From assembly GCA_029783825.1 (NCBI GenBank), contig JAREIK010016128.1:1-64000 (forward strand): DNA of 64,000 nt, in the 5' to 3' direction. The notes beneath the pieces are model-generated. The model was not told the origin of the DNA. It saw only the letters and a list, made by a program, of their open reading frames with translations, and did not search any database. Below are positions 12,117-24,318 of this stretch, in pieces (the first letter of the stretch is position 1; each line of letters opens with the position of its first letter). Both the position numbers and the translations under genes were made by a program. The stretch is from Sapria himalayana. Taxonomy: Eukaryota > Streptophyta > Magnoliopsida > Malpighiales > Rafflesiaceae.

Positions 12117-13485
12117 TAATTCCTAGCTTAGTTTGGGATCTAGTTGTACACTTAGTCTCATATTTTATGTTTAATTGTTTTTTCTTATTCCTTGGGGTTT
12201 TAATTGCATTCGAGTTTACTTGTATTTTTTCATAATATTTATCCTGCCACCCAAGCTGCATTGCCATTATTTTTATGGCTTCCTTGGCTTGAGTTCTAGT
12301 GAGCTTTGTCCAATCTTCCTCATAAATATCCAAATCATCCTTCCCCTTTTCTATATAGAATGCATGTTCCTCTTCTTCTCTACCTATTGAAGGACAACTA
12401 AACACCTCTGCATCTTCCTCTGGGAAATCCAAGAGGTCATCCTTTATCCAGTTATAGTCCTCCAGTTTTTCTTTTAAAATTATTCTGGTTTTTATTTTCT
12501 TGTTCCTCTTCTTTCAACCCCTCACCTCCTCCAATTTTTCTCCCTCCCCTAGCTTATCTCCTTCCTCCATGCTTCCATCATGATATACTCTATTACTAGC
12601 CTCTCCCTCTCCTAATAACTTACTCACTTTCTCTCTCATATACTTCCCTTCTTCTTCCATTAAACCTACCTCTATTACAGGTTTTTCTTCAGCCCCTCCC
12701 TCCTTCCTAATCCATCTTTCCACCATTCTTTTTCTACCTTCTAACCCTTGCACATTTTCTGATTGTTCTGTGCCCATTCTACACACCCCTGATTCGTGCC
12801 CAAGTCTCTTACATTTTATGCAATAAGCAGACAGATTTTCGGGAATAACAGGTTGCCAAAACCCATTATTCTGCCCATCCTTTCCATTACCGATCCAGAT
12901 CATATTTGGTGGCTGAGTGAGTAGGTTACACTCAACACACACGCAAGCCTTGCTTGGCCTTGTTATAGAAATAGTAGCTTCATCACGAATTACAGGTTTA
13001 CCCAAACAAGATGAAATTGTGTAGAGAGATTGTGAGTTAAACAAATATAATGGGAGATTCGGTAAGGAAAACCATACCGGGGCTAAAGGCACCTCCTCCA
13101 GTGGACTGAACTTCTTCGTCCACCTCAAAACATGCATAGGAAAGCCGTTAACTTGCCACAGACCTCTATGCCATAAGCGGTAGAAGTCCTCAATCATAAA
13201 ACACTGCAGGAAGACGTGCTTCGCATCATAGTCAGCTAGCTTCACCCTTCCCGTAAGCTTTAATGAGGAGATAAACTGCTGTATTTCCTTCGGGCGAGGC
13301 CTTCCATGTGAAAACTTACCAATAAGCATATATTCAAAGGGCTCCATGAATTTGCGCATCTCCTCTGTTGAAAAAACAATCACGGGACTCTCGTGTTTGT
13401 TACCGAAGCAGCATGAAGGAGGCGCGGGCTCTCTTAGTATCGATGCAAACTACTTATTGTTTAGTAATAAGTCTTTTTGCTCCAT
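12109..13485 (-). pseudogene. LINE copy 2 ORF1: DUF4283 plus CCHC zinc knuckle (two in-frame stops)
   Basis: 459 codons in one frame from ATG at 13485, chosen because copy 4 also begins MEQ at the same place. The DUF4283-type domain spans roughly residues 35-190 (DAKHVFLQCFMIEDFYRLW, FPMHVLRW, APVWFSLPNLPLYLF). The zinc knuckle CIKCKRLGHESGVC (CX2CX4HX4C) is complete at 12822-12781. A charged Glu/Lys-rich tail follows. Only two nonsense codons break it: TAG at codon 12 and TGA near 12512. The protein would bind element RNA. The stop TAG sits inside ATGGATAG, which also carries the ORF2 start. Confidence 0.9.
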
Positions 13486-13548
13486 ATTTAGCTTGAGAGG
13501 AGCTTGATTCGGGCAGCAATGGTGAGATTCTCTTTCTAAGATTAGGGA

Positions 13549-13600
13549 TTTTCTCTCTCTACGAGCTTGAGAGCATAAAGAAAGAAAGATGTAAAAAAAG
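13549..13600 (-). promoter_or_regulatory. 5'-end motif of LINE copy 2
   Basis: Minus-strand TGCTCTCAAGCTCGTAGAGA lies at the start of the element and is matched in copy 4 (35701-35729) by CTCTCTCAAGCTCTAGAGAG. Conservation at the extreme 5' end of two copies marks the full-length end. In L1 elements this region holds the internal promoter, but I cannot show promoter activity. About 25 nt of A-rich sequence (13576-13600) lies outside the shared part. Confidence 0.5.
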
Positions 13601-13615
13601 TTGCTTATTCTTCTT
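13601..13615. repeat. Right target-site duplication of LINE copy 2
   Basis: TTGCTTATTCTTCTT, identical to 7190-7204. Confidence 0.9.
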
Positions 13616-14389
13616 ATTCTTCTTATTCTTGTTTTTCTTCTTATTCTTCTTATTCTTCTAATTCTTCTTATTTTTCATATTCTTTTTTATTCTTCTTATT
13701 CTTCTTATTTTTCTTATTCTTTTTATTCTTCATATTTTTCATTTTCTTTTTAATCTTTTTATTCTTCTTATTTTTCTTATTCTTTTTATTGTTCTTCTTC
13801 TTATTTTTTTATTCTTCTGATTCTTCTTATTCTTCTTATTCTTCTAATTCTTCTTATTATTCTTATTATTCTTATTCTTCTTATTTTATTTATTTAAATT
13901 TTTCTACTTATTATTCATATTCTTTTTATTCTTCTTATTATTTTTATTCTCATTATTATCTTTATTCTTCTTATTCTTTTTATTCTTCTTATTCTCCATA
14001 TTATTCTTATTCATCTTATTTCTCTTATTCTTCATTTTTTTTGTTATTCTTCTTATTCTTCTTTTTATCTTATTTTTGTGATTCTTCTTATTGTTCTAAT
14101 TTTTCTTATTCTTCTAATATTCTTATTCTTCTTATTTTTCATATTCTTTTGATTTAAATTTTTATTCTTATTTTTTTTATTCTTCTTTTTTTAATTATTA
14201 TTATTATATTTTTTATTTAATAATTTCTAATAATTCTTCTTATTTTTTTTATTCTTCTTTTTCTTTTTATTCTTTTTATTCTTTTTATTAATCTTCTTTT
14301 TTATATTTTTCTCATTCTTCATATTCTTATTATTCTATTTATTCTTCTTATTCTTCTTATTCTTTTTATTCTTCTTATTTTCCATATTC

Positions 14390-15300
14390 TTCTTTTTTTT
14401 TATTCATATTATTATTCTTATTTCATTTTTTCAACTTATTCTTCTTATTATTGTTATCATCTTATTTTTCTTATTCTTCTTAATATTCTTATAGTGGTTA
14501 TTCTTATTATTCTACTTATTATTATTATTCTTCTTCTTATTCCTATTCTTATTCTTCTTTTTCTTTTTATTCTTCTTTTTTTTATTTTTTTTATTTTTCT
14601 TCTTATTCTTAATATTTCTTTTATTTTTCTTATTCTTCTTTTTTTTATTCTTATTATTTTTTTATTCTTATTAATTTTTTTATTTTTTTTATTTTTTTTA
14701 TTTTTTTTATTTTTTTTTATTTTTATTCTTCTTATTCTTCTTATTCTTCTTTTTTAACTAATTTTTTTTATTCTTTTTATTCTTTTTATTTTATTTATTA
14801 TTTTGATTCTTTTTATTCTTATTCTACTTATTATTATTTTCTTATTCTTATTATTTTACTTATTTTTCATATTTTTATTATTCTTCTTTATCTTCTTATT
14901 CATCTTATTCTTATTTATTTTTTTTATTCTTCTTATTCTTCTTATTTTTCTTATTCTTCTTATTTTTCTTAATTTTCTTATTATTCTTATTTTTTTTATT
15001 CTTATTATTCTTATTATTCTTCTTATTCTTCATATTCTTTTAATTTTTCTTATTCTTCTTATATTCTACTTAACATTATTATTATTATTTTTCTTCTTTT
15101 TTATTCTTATTCTTTTTATTATTTTTTTTCTACTTATTATTCATATACTTTTTATTCTTCTAAATCTTTTTTATTCTTCTTATTTTTATTATTATTCTTA
15201 TCCTTTTTATTCTTCTTATTCTTCTTATTCTTCTTTTTCTAGTTTTTCTTCTTATTCTACTTATTATTCATATTCTTCTTAATCTACTTATTTTTTTTTA
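14390..15300 (+). repeat. Duplicated array segment, left member
   Basis: Shares an ordered set of unusual words with 18230-19200: AATATTTCTTTTATTTTT (14611/18444), TATCTTCTTATTCATC (14889/18767), ATATTCTACTTA (15061/18919) and TCATATAC (15141/18998). Offsets are 3833-3878 bp. It is an internal duplication, not independent slippage. Confidence 0.75.
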
Positions 15301-15482
15301 TTCTTATTATTCTTTTTATTCTTCTTATTCTTCATATTCTTCATATTCTTAATATTCTTCATATTTTTCTTATTCTTCTTAATCTTTTTATTTATATTAT
15401 TCTTATATCTTTTCTAGTTCTTCTTATTCTTCTTATTCTTCTCATTCTTCTTATTATTCTTATTGTTTTTATTTATCTTATA

Positions 15483-15516
<34 letters not shown>

Positions 15517-15734
15517 TTATTCTTATTATAATTATTATTATTCTTATTATTCTTATTATTCTTATTCATTTTTTTTTCTTCTAAATGTTCTTATTTTTTC
15601 TATTCTTCCTATTCTTCCTTTCCTTTTTAGACTTGTTATTCTTGTTATTCTTTTTATTATTCATATTTTTCTGATTCTTTTGATTATTCCTATTCTTCAT
15701 ATTTTTCTTATTCTAAATATTCTACTTATTCTAC

Positions 15735-15772
<38 letters not shown>

Positions 15773-18229
15773 GTTCTTATTCTTCTCATTCTTCTTATTC
15801 TTCTTATTCTTCTTAATTTTTTATTCTTTTTATTTTTTTTATTTTTTTATTATTTTTATTATTGTTTTTGTTCTTATTCTATTTATTCTTTTTATCCTTC
15901 TTATTTTTCTTTTTCTTTTTATTATAAAAATAATTATTATTTTTCTTATTCTTCTTATTCCTCCTAATCCTTTTATTCTTTTTAGTCTTTTATTCTTCTT
16001 ATTGTTCTAATTCTTTCTATTTGTCTTAATCTTTTTATTCTAGTTATTTTTCTTATTCTTCTTATTCTTCCTATCCTTCTTATTATTTTTGTTCTTCTTA
16101 TTCATTTTTTCTACTTATTATTTTCATTCTTCTTATTTTATTATTTTATATTTTTTTTATTCTAATTATTATTTTTATTCTTCTTATTCTTCTAAATCTT
16201 TTTATTGTTTTTATTCTTCTTATACTTATTATTCTTATTATTCTTCTTATTATTCTTATTCTTGTTATTCTTCTTATATTTCTTAATCTTATTATTCTTA
16301 TTATTCTTCTAATTCTTTTTATTCTTATTTTTTCTCTTAATTTTCTTATTCTATATCTTCTTTTTATTTTTCATTTTTTTATTATTCTTTGTATTCAACT
16401 TATTCTAATTACTCTTCTAATATTTCTTATTTTTCTTATTTTTCTTATTTTTCTTATTTTTCTTATTTTTTTATTTTTCTTATTTTTCTTATTTTTTATT
16501 TTTCTTATTTTCCTTATTTTCTTATTTTTCTTATTTTCTTATTTTTCTTATTTTTCTTATTTTTCTTATTTTTCTTATTTTTATTATTTTTCTTATTTTT
16601 CTTATTTTTCTTATTTTTCTTATTTTTCTTATTTTTCTTATTTTTATTATTATTTTTTTCTTATTCTTCTTTTTCTTCTTATTATTCTTATTCTTCTTAT
16701 TATTAATTTTCTTATTCTCCTTATTCTTTTTATTCTTGTTATTCTTTTTATTCTTTTTATTCTTCTTATTTTCCTTATTCTCCTTATTCTCCTTATTCTT
16801 CTTATTTCCTTATTCTTTTATTTCTCATATTCTCTTTATCATCTTATTCTTCTTATTATTCTTATTCTTTTTATTTTCTTATTCTTCTTATTCTTTTTAT
16901 TTTCTTATTCTTCTTATTCTTCTTATTCTTCTTATTTTTGTTATTCTTCATATTCTTCTTATTCCTCTTATTCTTTTATTATTCTTTCTATTTATTCTTT
17001 TTATCCTTATTAATTTTTTTATTCATTTTATTCTTCTTATTCTTATTATTCTTCTTATTCAACTTTTTCCTTTTATTCTTTTTATTCGTTTCATTCTTTT
17101 TATTATTCTTATTCATCTTAATCTTCTTATTCAAGTTATTAATTTTATTATTTTTATTCTTATTATTCTTATTATTCTTCTTATTTTTATTATCTTTCTT
17201 ATCCTTCTTATTCTTATTATTCTTCTTATTCATCTTATTGTTCTTTTTCTATTTATTATTCTTATTCTTTTTATTCTACTTATTCTTCTTATTATTCTTA
17301 TGTTTCTTATACTTCTTTTTCCTATTTTTTTAGTATTTTTCATATTCTTCTTTTTATACATTAATCATATTCTTTTTATTTTTCTTTTTATTTTTATTCT
17401 TATTATTCTTATTATTCTTATTATTCTTCTAATTTTTTCTTTTTTTCATATTCTTCCTTTTCTTTTTATCCTTTTATTCTTATTATTCTTGTTATTATTC
17501 TTGTTCTTATTATTATTCTAATTCTTTTTATTCTTATTTTTCATTTTATTCTTTTTATTCTTCATATTCATCTTATTCGTCTTATTTTTCTTATTCTTAT
17601 TATTCTAATTATTCTTCTTATTTTTTTTTATTCTTTTTTTCTTCTTATTCTTATAATTAATTAGATTCTTCCTTTCATTTTTTTCTTTTTCTTCTTATTC
17701 TTCTTGATCTTTATATTCTTCATATTCTTCCTATTCTTTTGATTATTCCTATTCTTTCTTTTCTTTGTATTCTTCATATTCTTCATATTCTTTTTATTCT
17801 TCTTATCTTTTTATTCTTTGTATTCTTCTCATTCTTCTTATTCGACATATTATTCTTATTCTTTTCATTCTTCGTATTCTTTTTATTGTTCTTCTTCTAC
17901 CATTATTTTATCCTTCTTATTATTCTTATTCTTCTTATTCCTTTTATTTTTTTATTCTTCTTATTCTTCTTAATTTTCTTATTCATCTTATTCTTATTAT
18001 TCATATTATTCTTCTTATTCTTTATATTCTAGTTATTATTTTTATTCTTCTTGGTATTTTTATTCTTCTTATTCTTTTTATTCTACTTATTCTTCTTATT
18101 TTATTTTTGTACGTTCTCTTCTTATTCAACTTATAATTCTTATTTTTTATTCTTTTTATTCTTTTTATTCTTCTTATTGTTCTTATTGTTCTTATTTTCC
18201 CTATTCTTCTTTTTTTTATTCTTATTATT

Positions 18230-19200
18230 TTTCTTATTCCATTTTTTCTTCTTATTATTCTTATTATTTTTATCATCTTATTTTTCGTATTCTTCTTATT
18301 GTTCTTATAGTTGTTATTCTTCTTATTCTACTTATTATTATTATTATTATTATTATTATTCTTCTTCTTCTTCTTCTTATTCCTATTCTTATTCTTCTTT
18401 TTGTTATTCTTCTTTTTTTTTTATTCTTTTTCTTCTTATTCTTAATATTTCTTTTATTTTTTTATTCTTCTTTTTATATTCTTATTATTTTTTTATTTTT
18501 TTTATTTTTTTTTATTCTTCTTTTTCTACTAATTTTTTTTATTCTTGTTATTCTTCTTATTCGTCTTATTTTATTTATTCTTTTTGTTCTTTTTATTAAT
18601 CTTATTCTTCTTATTCTAGTTATTCTTCTTATTTTTCTTATTCTTCTTATTCTTCTTATTCTTTTTATTCTTCTTTTTTATTCTTATTCTACTTATTATT
18701 ATTATTATTATTATTTTTCTTATTCTTCTTATTCTACTTATTATTCATTTTTTTATTATTCTTCTTTATCTTCTTATTCATCTTATTCTTATTTATCTTT
18801 TTATTCTTCTTATTTTTTTTATTCTTCTTATTTTTCTTAATTTTTTTATTATTCTTATTTTTTTATTTTTTTTATTCTTTTTATTCTTATATTCTTTTAA
18901 TTTTTCTTATTCTTCTTATATTCTACTTAGCATTCTTATTATTTTTATTCTTCTTTTTTATTCTTATTCTTTTTATTAATTTTTTTCTACTTATTATTCA
19001 TATACTTCTTATTCTTCTAATTATTTTATTATTCTTATTTTATTATTATTCTTATTCTTTTTATTCTTTTTATTCTTTTTATTCTTCTTATTCTTCTTAT
19101 TCTTCTTATTCTACTTATTATTCATATTCTTCTTATTCTTCTTTATCTACTTATTCTTCTTAATCTACTTATTTTTTTTATTCTTATTATACTTATTATT
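18230..19200 (+). repeat. Duplicated array segment, right member
   Basis: Partner of 14390-15300. Differs by substitutions and short unit-number changes, so the duplication is not recent. Confidence 0.75.
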
Positions 19201-19299
19201 CTTTTTATTCTTCTATTTTTCTTTCTATTTTTTTAATGTTATTTTATTATTAGTCTAGTTATCTCGTTTGTTGGAGGAAAACCATTTTTACATCCACTA

Positions 19300-20433
19300 T
19301 TCATGCATCACAAAAAATAAATCCTATACAAATTTTTACGCAAGTGAATTCAAGTAAATTGTTTTCCATCCTAATTTTCTTCTTATTAAGTTGTTTTTGT
19401 AGAAATTTTGTTTCCACAATTATGTCCTATTATTTCCTCCTTGATCTTTTTATGAGCTTCCTAACTTAATAGTTACTCCTTCTATCAATATTTGTTGAGC
19501 CATTTGTAAGTGAAATATTATAGAATAGGAATTATTCTATCCTTGATCATTTCTTCTGCTTAACCTTAGTGTCTTTCTGCTTCATTTTTCCTTTTTCCCA
19601 TTTCAGTTGTAATCTTTTGATTTATAAACCATTTTTAGCTCTTCTTTACTTTACTTCTTGGTGTCTCTTTTAACCCACAAAACTGTTAGCCCAAAATTCC
19701 TCAACATCCCTCTCAACCCCTTACTTTATCTCCTCTCTTTTCCATTACATCCTTATTTAACCTAACAGAAAATATTCTAGCCTTATCTATATAAGTTACA
19801 GAGCCTACCTTATTTCTCCATATTACATATAAACATTAAGTAAATCATTTATATTTATCCTTACTGAATTGAGCTTCCTTTTCTGCACCTCTTCACTTCC
19901 TTTTTCTTGTTTTAAATAAAAAAAACAAACACTTTCCCTCAACAACCCAATAACTGTTCTCTCCTCTCTCTCTCATTTCTTACCCAATCTAAGAAATTAC
20001 AGGGCCTGCCTTATTTCTCTGAATTACAAATAAAAATAAAGTATCCTTGATGACTTGAGCTTTCTTTCTTGCTCCTCTTTAGTTGCTTTCTTCTTGTTTT
20101 TATTATCTGCAAAAAGAAAAATAAGCACACATCTACCCTCTACAACCTAATAAACCCTTTATTATACTTTCCTCTCTCTCCCATAACATCCTCATATTTT
20201 AAATAACAGAAAGATAGATAAAATTATAGATCTTGTTTTATTGCAAATATACAACTAGTAATGCATATATGTATTCTTGGTGTAATGAGCTTCCTTTCCT
20301 ACTCCTTTTCAGCTGCTTTTTCGATTTGAAAAATTCAAAACAAGCACACACTTTTCCCTATATTTTATCCTTCATTTAGTGTCCTTTCCTTTAAAATTTA
20401 AATGTATTTTGAAATAACAGTTACTGCTGGTTC
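19300..20433 (-). other. 3' UTR of LINE copy 3
   Basis: Non-coding. Most of it is taken up by the tandem repeat at 19770-20400. No gene is seen. Confidence 0.7.
19770..20400 (-). repeat. Three tandem copies of a ~190-230-bp unit in 3' UTR of copy 3
   Basis: GAGCTTCCTTTTCTGC-like words recur at about 19870, 20057 and 20287, and CTACCTTATTTCTC-like words at about 19801, 20001 and 20227. Each unit ends with a run such as AAAACAAACAC / AAATAAGCACAC / AAACAAGCACAC. The sequence is unrelated to the 3' UTR repeats of copies 1 and 11. Confidence 0.75.
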
Positions 20434-23400
20434 CTAACTATTTAATTTGCTCTTCCTAAATCTTGGGTATCCTATTTCATCTAATTTGAGCATGCCTCTA
20501 TATTTTATTGGCATATTTTTCACTTCAAAATCTTGGTTCCCTAGTCTCTCTCCTTCTTTAGCTAACCTATTTGCTACTTCATTAACTTCTCTAAAGATGT
20601 GTTCTATGTTACAACTTAAATCTATCATGATTTGTTTAATCTCCTCTATATCATTTCCGTATTTCCATAAAAAATGATGACCCTTAACTATACCCACTAG
20701 TATTATCGAATCAGCCTATACTTGTATATTCCTTAAATATTTTTTTACATATTTTTAGACATACTGATAGTGCCCGAATCTTTACTTGGAGAGCTGTTGT
20801 AGCTTTGAATTTCTTAGTGAAAGCAAATATCACCTTGTCTTCTGTGTCTCTTAGCCCTTCTCCATCTTTTGCTGCACCCTTTTCACTTTTAAAGCTACCA
20901 TCTATATTAAATGGTAAGTATCCCTTTGATGGTTTACTCCAATGTGTGCATGTAATACTTGATGGTTTAATTTGTTTATATGTTACAATATATTCTTTTT
21001 TTTTTCTGCATAGATTAGGTTCTTTAATGGATAGGCCTCTGAAATTAACTTTATTTTTTATTTTAATATCATTTTATATATCATCCGTATTCATTACTAT
21101 TCCCTCATATATGCTTTTGTTCCTGGTTTTCCATATGCACCAAATTACTAGATGTGGTATAGTGTTTTTAAGCCATTTTTGGGCAGTATTATTGTTAGGA
21201 CCCTTTATCCAATTTTGAAATCTTTATTTAAGAGGTTGTCTTTTATTTTTTAAGTTCATTTCTTTTTCTAATTTTTTCCATATCTTTGTTGCTATTTTGC
21301 CTTGTGAAAATAGATGATCCAAAGATTCTATCATATCCTTGTAGAATTCACATCTAGATGCTAAATTTATGTCTTTCTTTTGTATGAGTGTATCTATTGG
21401 AATTATATTAGATAAATTGTTCTATAAAAATATATATATCTTATGCGAGATATTAGTATTCCAGCACCACTTAAACAATTCTTGTAAAGATTTTTTATTT
21501 CTAACTATGTTTTTGCTTGATTTTAAAGATAATAGACCTTCTTAATTTAAATTCCAATTCTAGCCATACTTTTATAGAACAAAATGATTATCCACCGCTT
21601 TTCATTGTTTTAACATTTGTTTTCATATCTGAGATTCATTATTCATCTTTTTAATTTTATTGGTGTCATTTTTAATGAGATATTTTTCTCTCATATATTG
21701 TGCCCAAAGGCTATTATTCTTCTTTATCCTCCGCCATCTTTTACAAGCCAAAGCTTCTGCTAGGTCTTTTAGTCTTAAAAAGCCTAGCCTAGCTTCTTCT
21801 TTTGGAAAGAAAAGATCTTTCCATTTAATCCAGTGCAATTTAAATATTTTATATTTCTTGCCCCAAAGAAAATTAGATAATTCTTGTTCTATTTTTTTTA
21901 TAAAATATTTGGGTGGTTGCATATTCATTAAGTTATGCATTAATACACTTTGAAGTACATGTGTAATAAGTATGATTCACCCACCCATGTTCAATGTTTT
22001 TGTCTTCTAGCTCACTATCTTTTGCCTAATATTGACCTGTAAAAAATTTAGATGTTCTAGTCTAATTCTACCTTCATGGATTGGGCATCCAAGAAAAGTA
22101 ATTGCTCCTTTTGCATGAGAGAAACCTGTTATATTTTAATATATGAAATAGTCTAGGTGGTGGCATTTTTGATGTTGTGAATTGACATTTACTTCTATTA
22201 AGAACTAAACATGTTTCTTCTTCCATTGTTTGAAAAATATCCATTAAACTTTTTATATATTTAGTGCTTCCAATAGTAAATAAAATAATATCATCTACAT
22301 AGGCTAAGCATCTCACTAGTGGAGCATCTTTGTGCTACTTGATAGTATAAATATTTCCCTTTCTTATGTTTTCTTTTAAATTAACAATAAACAGTATAAG
22401 ATATATATTATAGAGAAAAGGTGAAAGGGGTCTCCTTGTCTTGGTGTTTGGGCGGGCATAAATTCCTCTCCCTTTTCATCATTTATAATAATTTTGTACC
22501 AAGTACTTGAGATACATCTAAAAATCAAATCTATCCATACTTCTGAAAATCTCATTTTTCTCATTGTAAAACATAGCACATTCCAGTCTACGTTATCGAA
22601 GGCTTTAGACATGTCTAATTTAAAAACTTTAGCAAGCATTTCTCTTATTAATTTTTTTGGTAAGACATATATTCTCCATCATTAATCTATTTTTCATAAA
22701 CCTAATTGCTCATTAGTGATAATTTTAGAAAGGATGAGACTTAATCTATTTTGCACCAGTTTAGCAATGATTTTATAAGTTGAATTGCATAGGCTAATAA
22801 GTCTATAGTCTTCTCCCCCTTGGGAGTTCCTCTTTTTAGGGATGAGAACTATATGTGTTAAAGACTATTTCTTGTTAATTTCTGCACCAAAAAAGATCCA
22901 ATGTATGACATGAATAAGATCATCTTTAATGATATCCTAGCAAGCTTGGAAGAAAGCGTTATTTCAACTATCTGGACATGCGGCACTGTATTTGTCCATG
23001 CTGGACACAATATTTTTAATTTCTTTCTCTTCTGAGAATTTTATTAACTTCTTATTATCCTTTTCATTAATTCTTTTATTTATGTTATGCAGGAAGTTTT
23101 GTTCTTTATATTCATTCTTTTTGCATAATAGTGATTTATATATATCTTCTAGAGTATCCTTAAAATCCTTCTCCTTTTCTAGCCATGCTCCTTCATTATT
23201 TCTTATCCCATTTATCATGTGTTTTTTAGTTTTAATTTTAGTAATAAGCTGGAAAAAATTTGTATTTTTATTTCCATACTTTAGCCATTTGACTTTAGAT
23301 CTTTGTTTCCAGAAGACCTCTTTCATATGTAATGTTAGTTTAAGTTCACCTTGTGCTTTGTTAAGAGCAAAAAATTTGTTTATGTTTTTATCTTCTTCAT

Positions 23401-24318
23401 ATTCTTGCTCTAATTTATCAATTTTTTGTTCTACTTCTTGGATGCTCTTATTAATGTTACCAAACATTTCTTTATTCCATTTTGTTAGACATAATCTCAA
23501 TCTATATAATTTATCTGTGAAGATTTGTGTTAGATTTTTTTTAGCTAGCTGCTTCCAAGATTCTTTAATAGTGTTTAGAAAGTCTTCATGTAAGCACAAC
23601 ATATTTTGAAAGTTAAATGAGGCTCTTTAAGTTTCCATTTTTGAGGAGTTATTAGTAATAGGTTATGATCTAAGCAAGTTCTGTTCAAGTGTTTGACTCT
23701 TATGTTTCCAAAGGTGTCCAGCCACATAGAGTTGAAAAAACTCTGTCCAGTATAGCCTAGATTGCTCCTTTCCTTTTCTAGTTATTCGTCTATGTGTAAT
23801 TTGACCTAAGAAAATCAGCCTCCAGTAAATTAGACTTAGTAATTACTTCATTGAATTGATCACTAGCGTGTAAATTTATTGTTCTACTTTTTTTTATTTT
23901 CCATTGTGTTTCTGATAATATTAACGTCTCCTACTATTTTCCATGGTATTTTCTTGGCGGATAGATCCTCCACAATTTTCCATAGTTCTTGTCTTTTTTT
24001 CTTTAGCATTTTTAGCATAGACTACTAAAATAATTACCTCTTTACCTTTACCTAAACTAAGGTTAGTAATTTGATCATTTTCATTGATAATTATTATATT
24101 CAAGAAGCTTTTCCACATGATCCATATCTTACTTACCTTGTTAGAGAATACATTATCATAACCAAGCTTGTTTTAAAGATTTTTAGTTGACCAATATCAA
24201 CCATCAATACGGCTATCATTAGTAATGAAATTTTATATAATTTTGTGATCCTTTTTATCCTATTTAAGAATGGGAAGTTAGCTATTCCCTTAATATTCCA
24301 AAATAGATATTTATGCAT
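20434..24318 (-). pseudogene. LINE copy 3 ORF2: endonuclease, RT, RNase H (multiply broken)
   Basis: About 1295 codons from ATG 24318-24316, which overlaps the ORF1 stop (ATGCATAA). The endonuclease start has FWNIKG. The GDFN motif reads VGDVNII and the catalytic SDH motif reads LDH. A long basic linker (23602-22964) leads to the RT, with LDMSKAFDNVDWNVL, RQGDPF and LAYVDDIILF (YVDD, a tolerated variant of YADD in some reverse transcriptases). The RT C-terminal segment, with WWRI/RWRRIKKNNSLWAQYMR, is at 21940-21623. RNase H lacks its last aspartate (VANRLAKEG for LADRLAKEG). It ends YRGMLKLDEIGYPRFRK. Frameshifts separate most of these blocks. Confidence 0.88.

Larger units (their letters stand above)
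7205..13600 (-). mobile_element. LINE copy 2, full-length with exact target-site duplication
   Basis: A 6396-bp element bounded by identical 15-bp duplications (7190-7204 and 13601-13615). Minus-strand order is 5' UTR, ORF1 (13485-12109), ORF2 (12116-8187), 3' UTR, 3'-terminal box and a very short poly(A) of 5 (7205-7209). The pre-insertion site would have read straight through as array sequence. The implied first nick on the plus strand is TTCTT^ATT, next to the oligo-A that primes reverse transcription. ORF1 and the endonuclease are nearly intact apart from single stops; the RT is frameshifted several times. Confidence 0.93.
13601..19230 (+). repeat. TTATTC/CTTCTTATT array, block 2 (5.6 kb)
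   Basis: Longest uninterrupted block. Sub-regions differ: TTATTTTTC-rich at 16430-16650, (ATT)n runs at 15485-15515 and 18330-18362, and T-rich stretches at 14640-14720. It includes a pair of ~0.95-kb segments repeated at an offset of about 3.85 kb (see separate entries). Long open frames of Leu/Ile/Phe, Ser/Tyr or Lys/Asn/Arg are by-products of the 3n period. No gene is seen. Confidence 0.95.

Noticed and set aside
16736..17521. Long open frame (about 260 codons) of Leu/Ile/Phe, and dozens like it in the arrays (Ser/Tyr, Lys/Asn, Arg/Ile on either strand)
   Set aside because: The array unit is a multiple of three and has no stop in five of six frames. The frames come from period and composition, overlap one another in several frames, and have no codon-level conservation or domain.
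13601..19230. CRISPR-like or tandem-spacer array
   Set aside because: There are no constant repeats separated by unique spacers; it is a degenerate 6/9-bp simple sequence in a plant genome.
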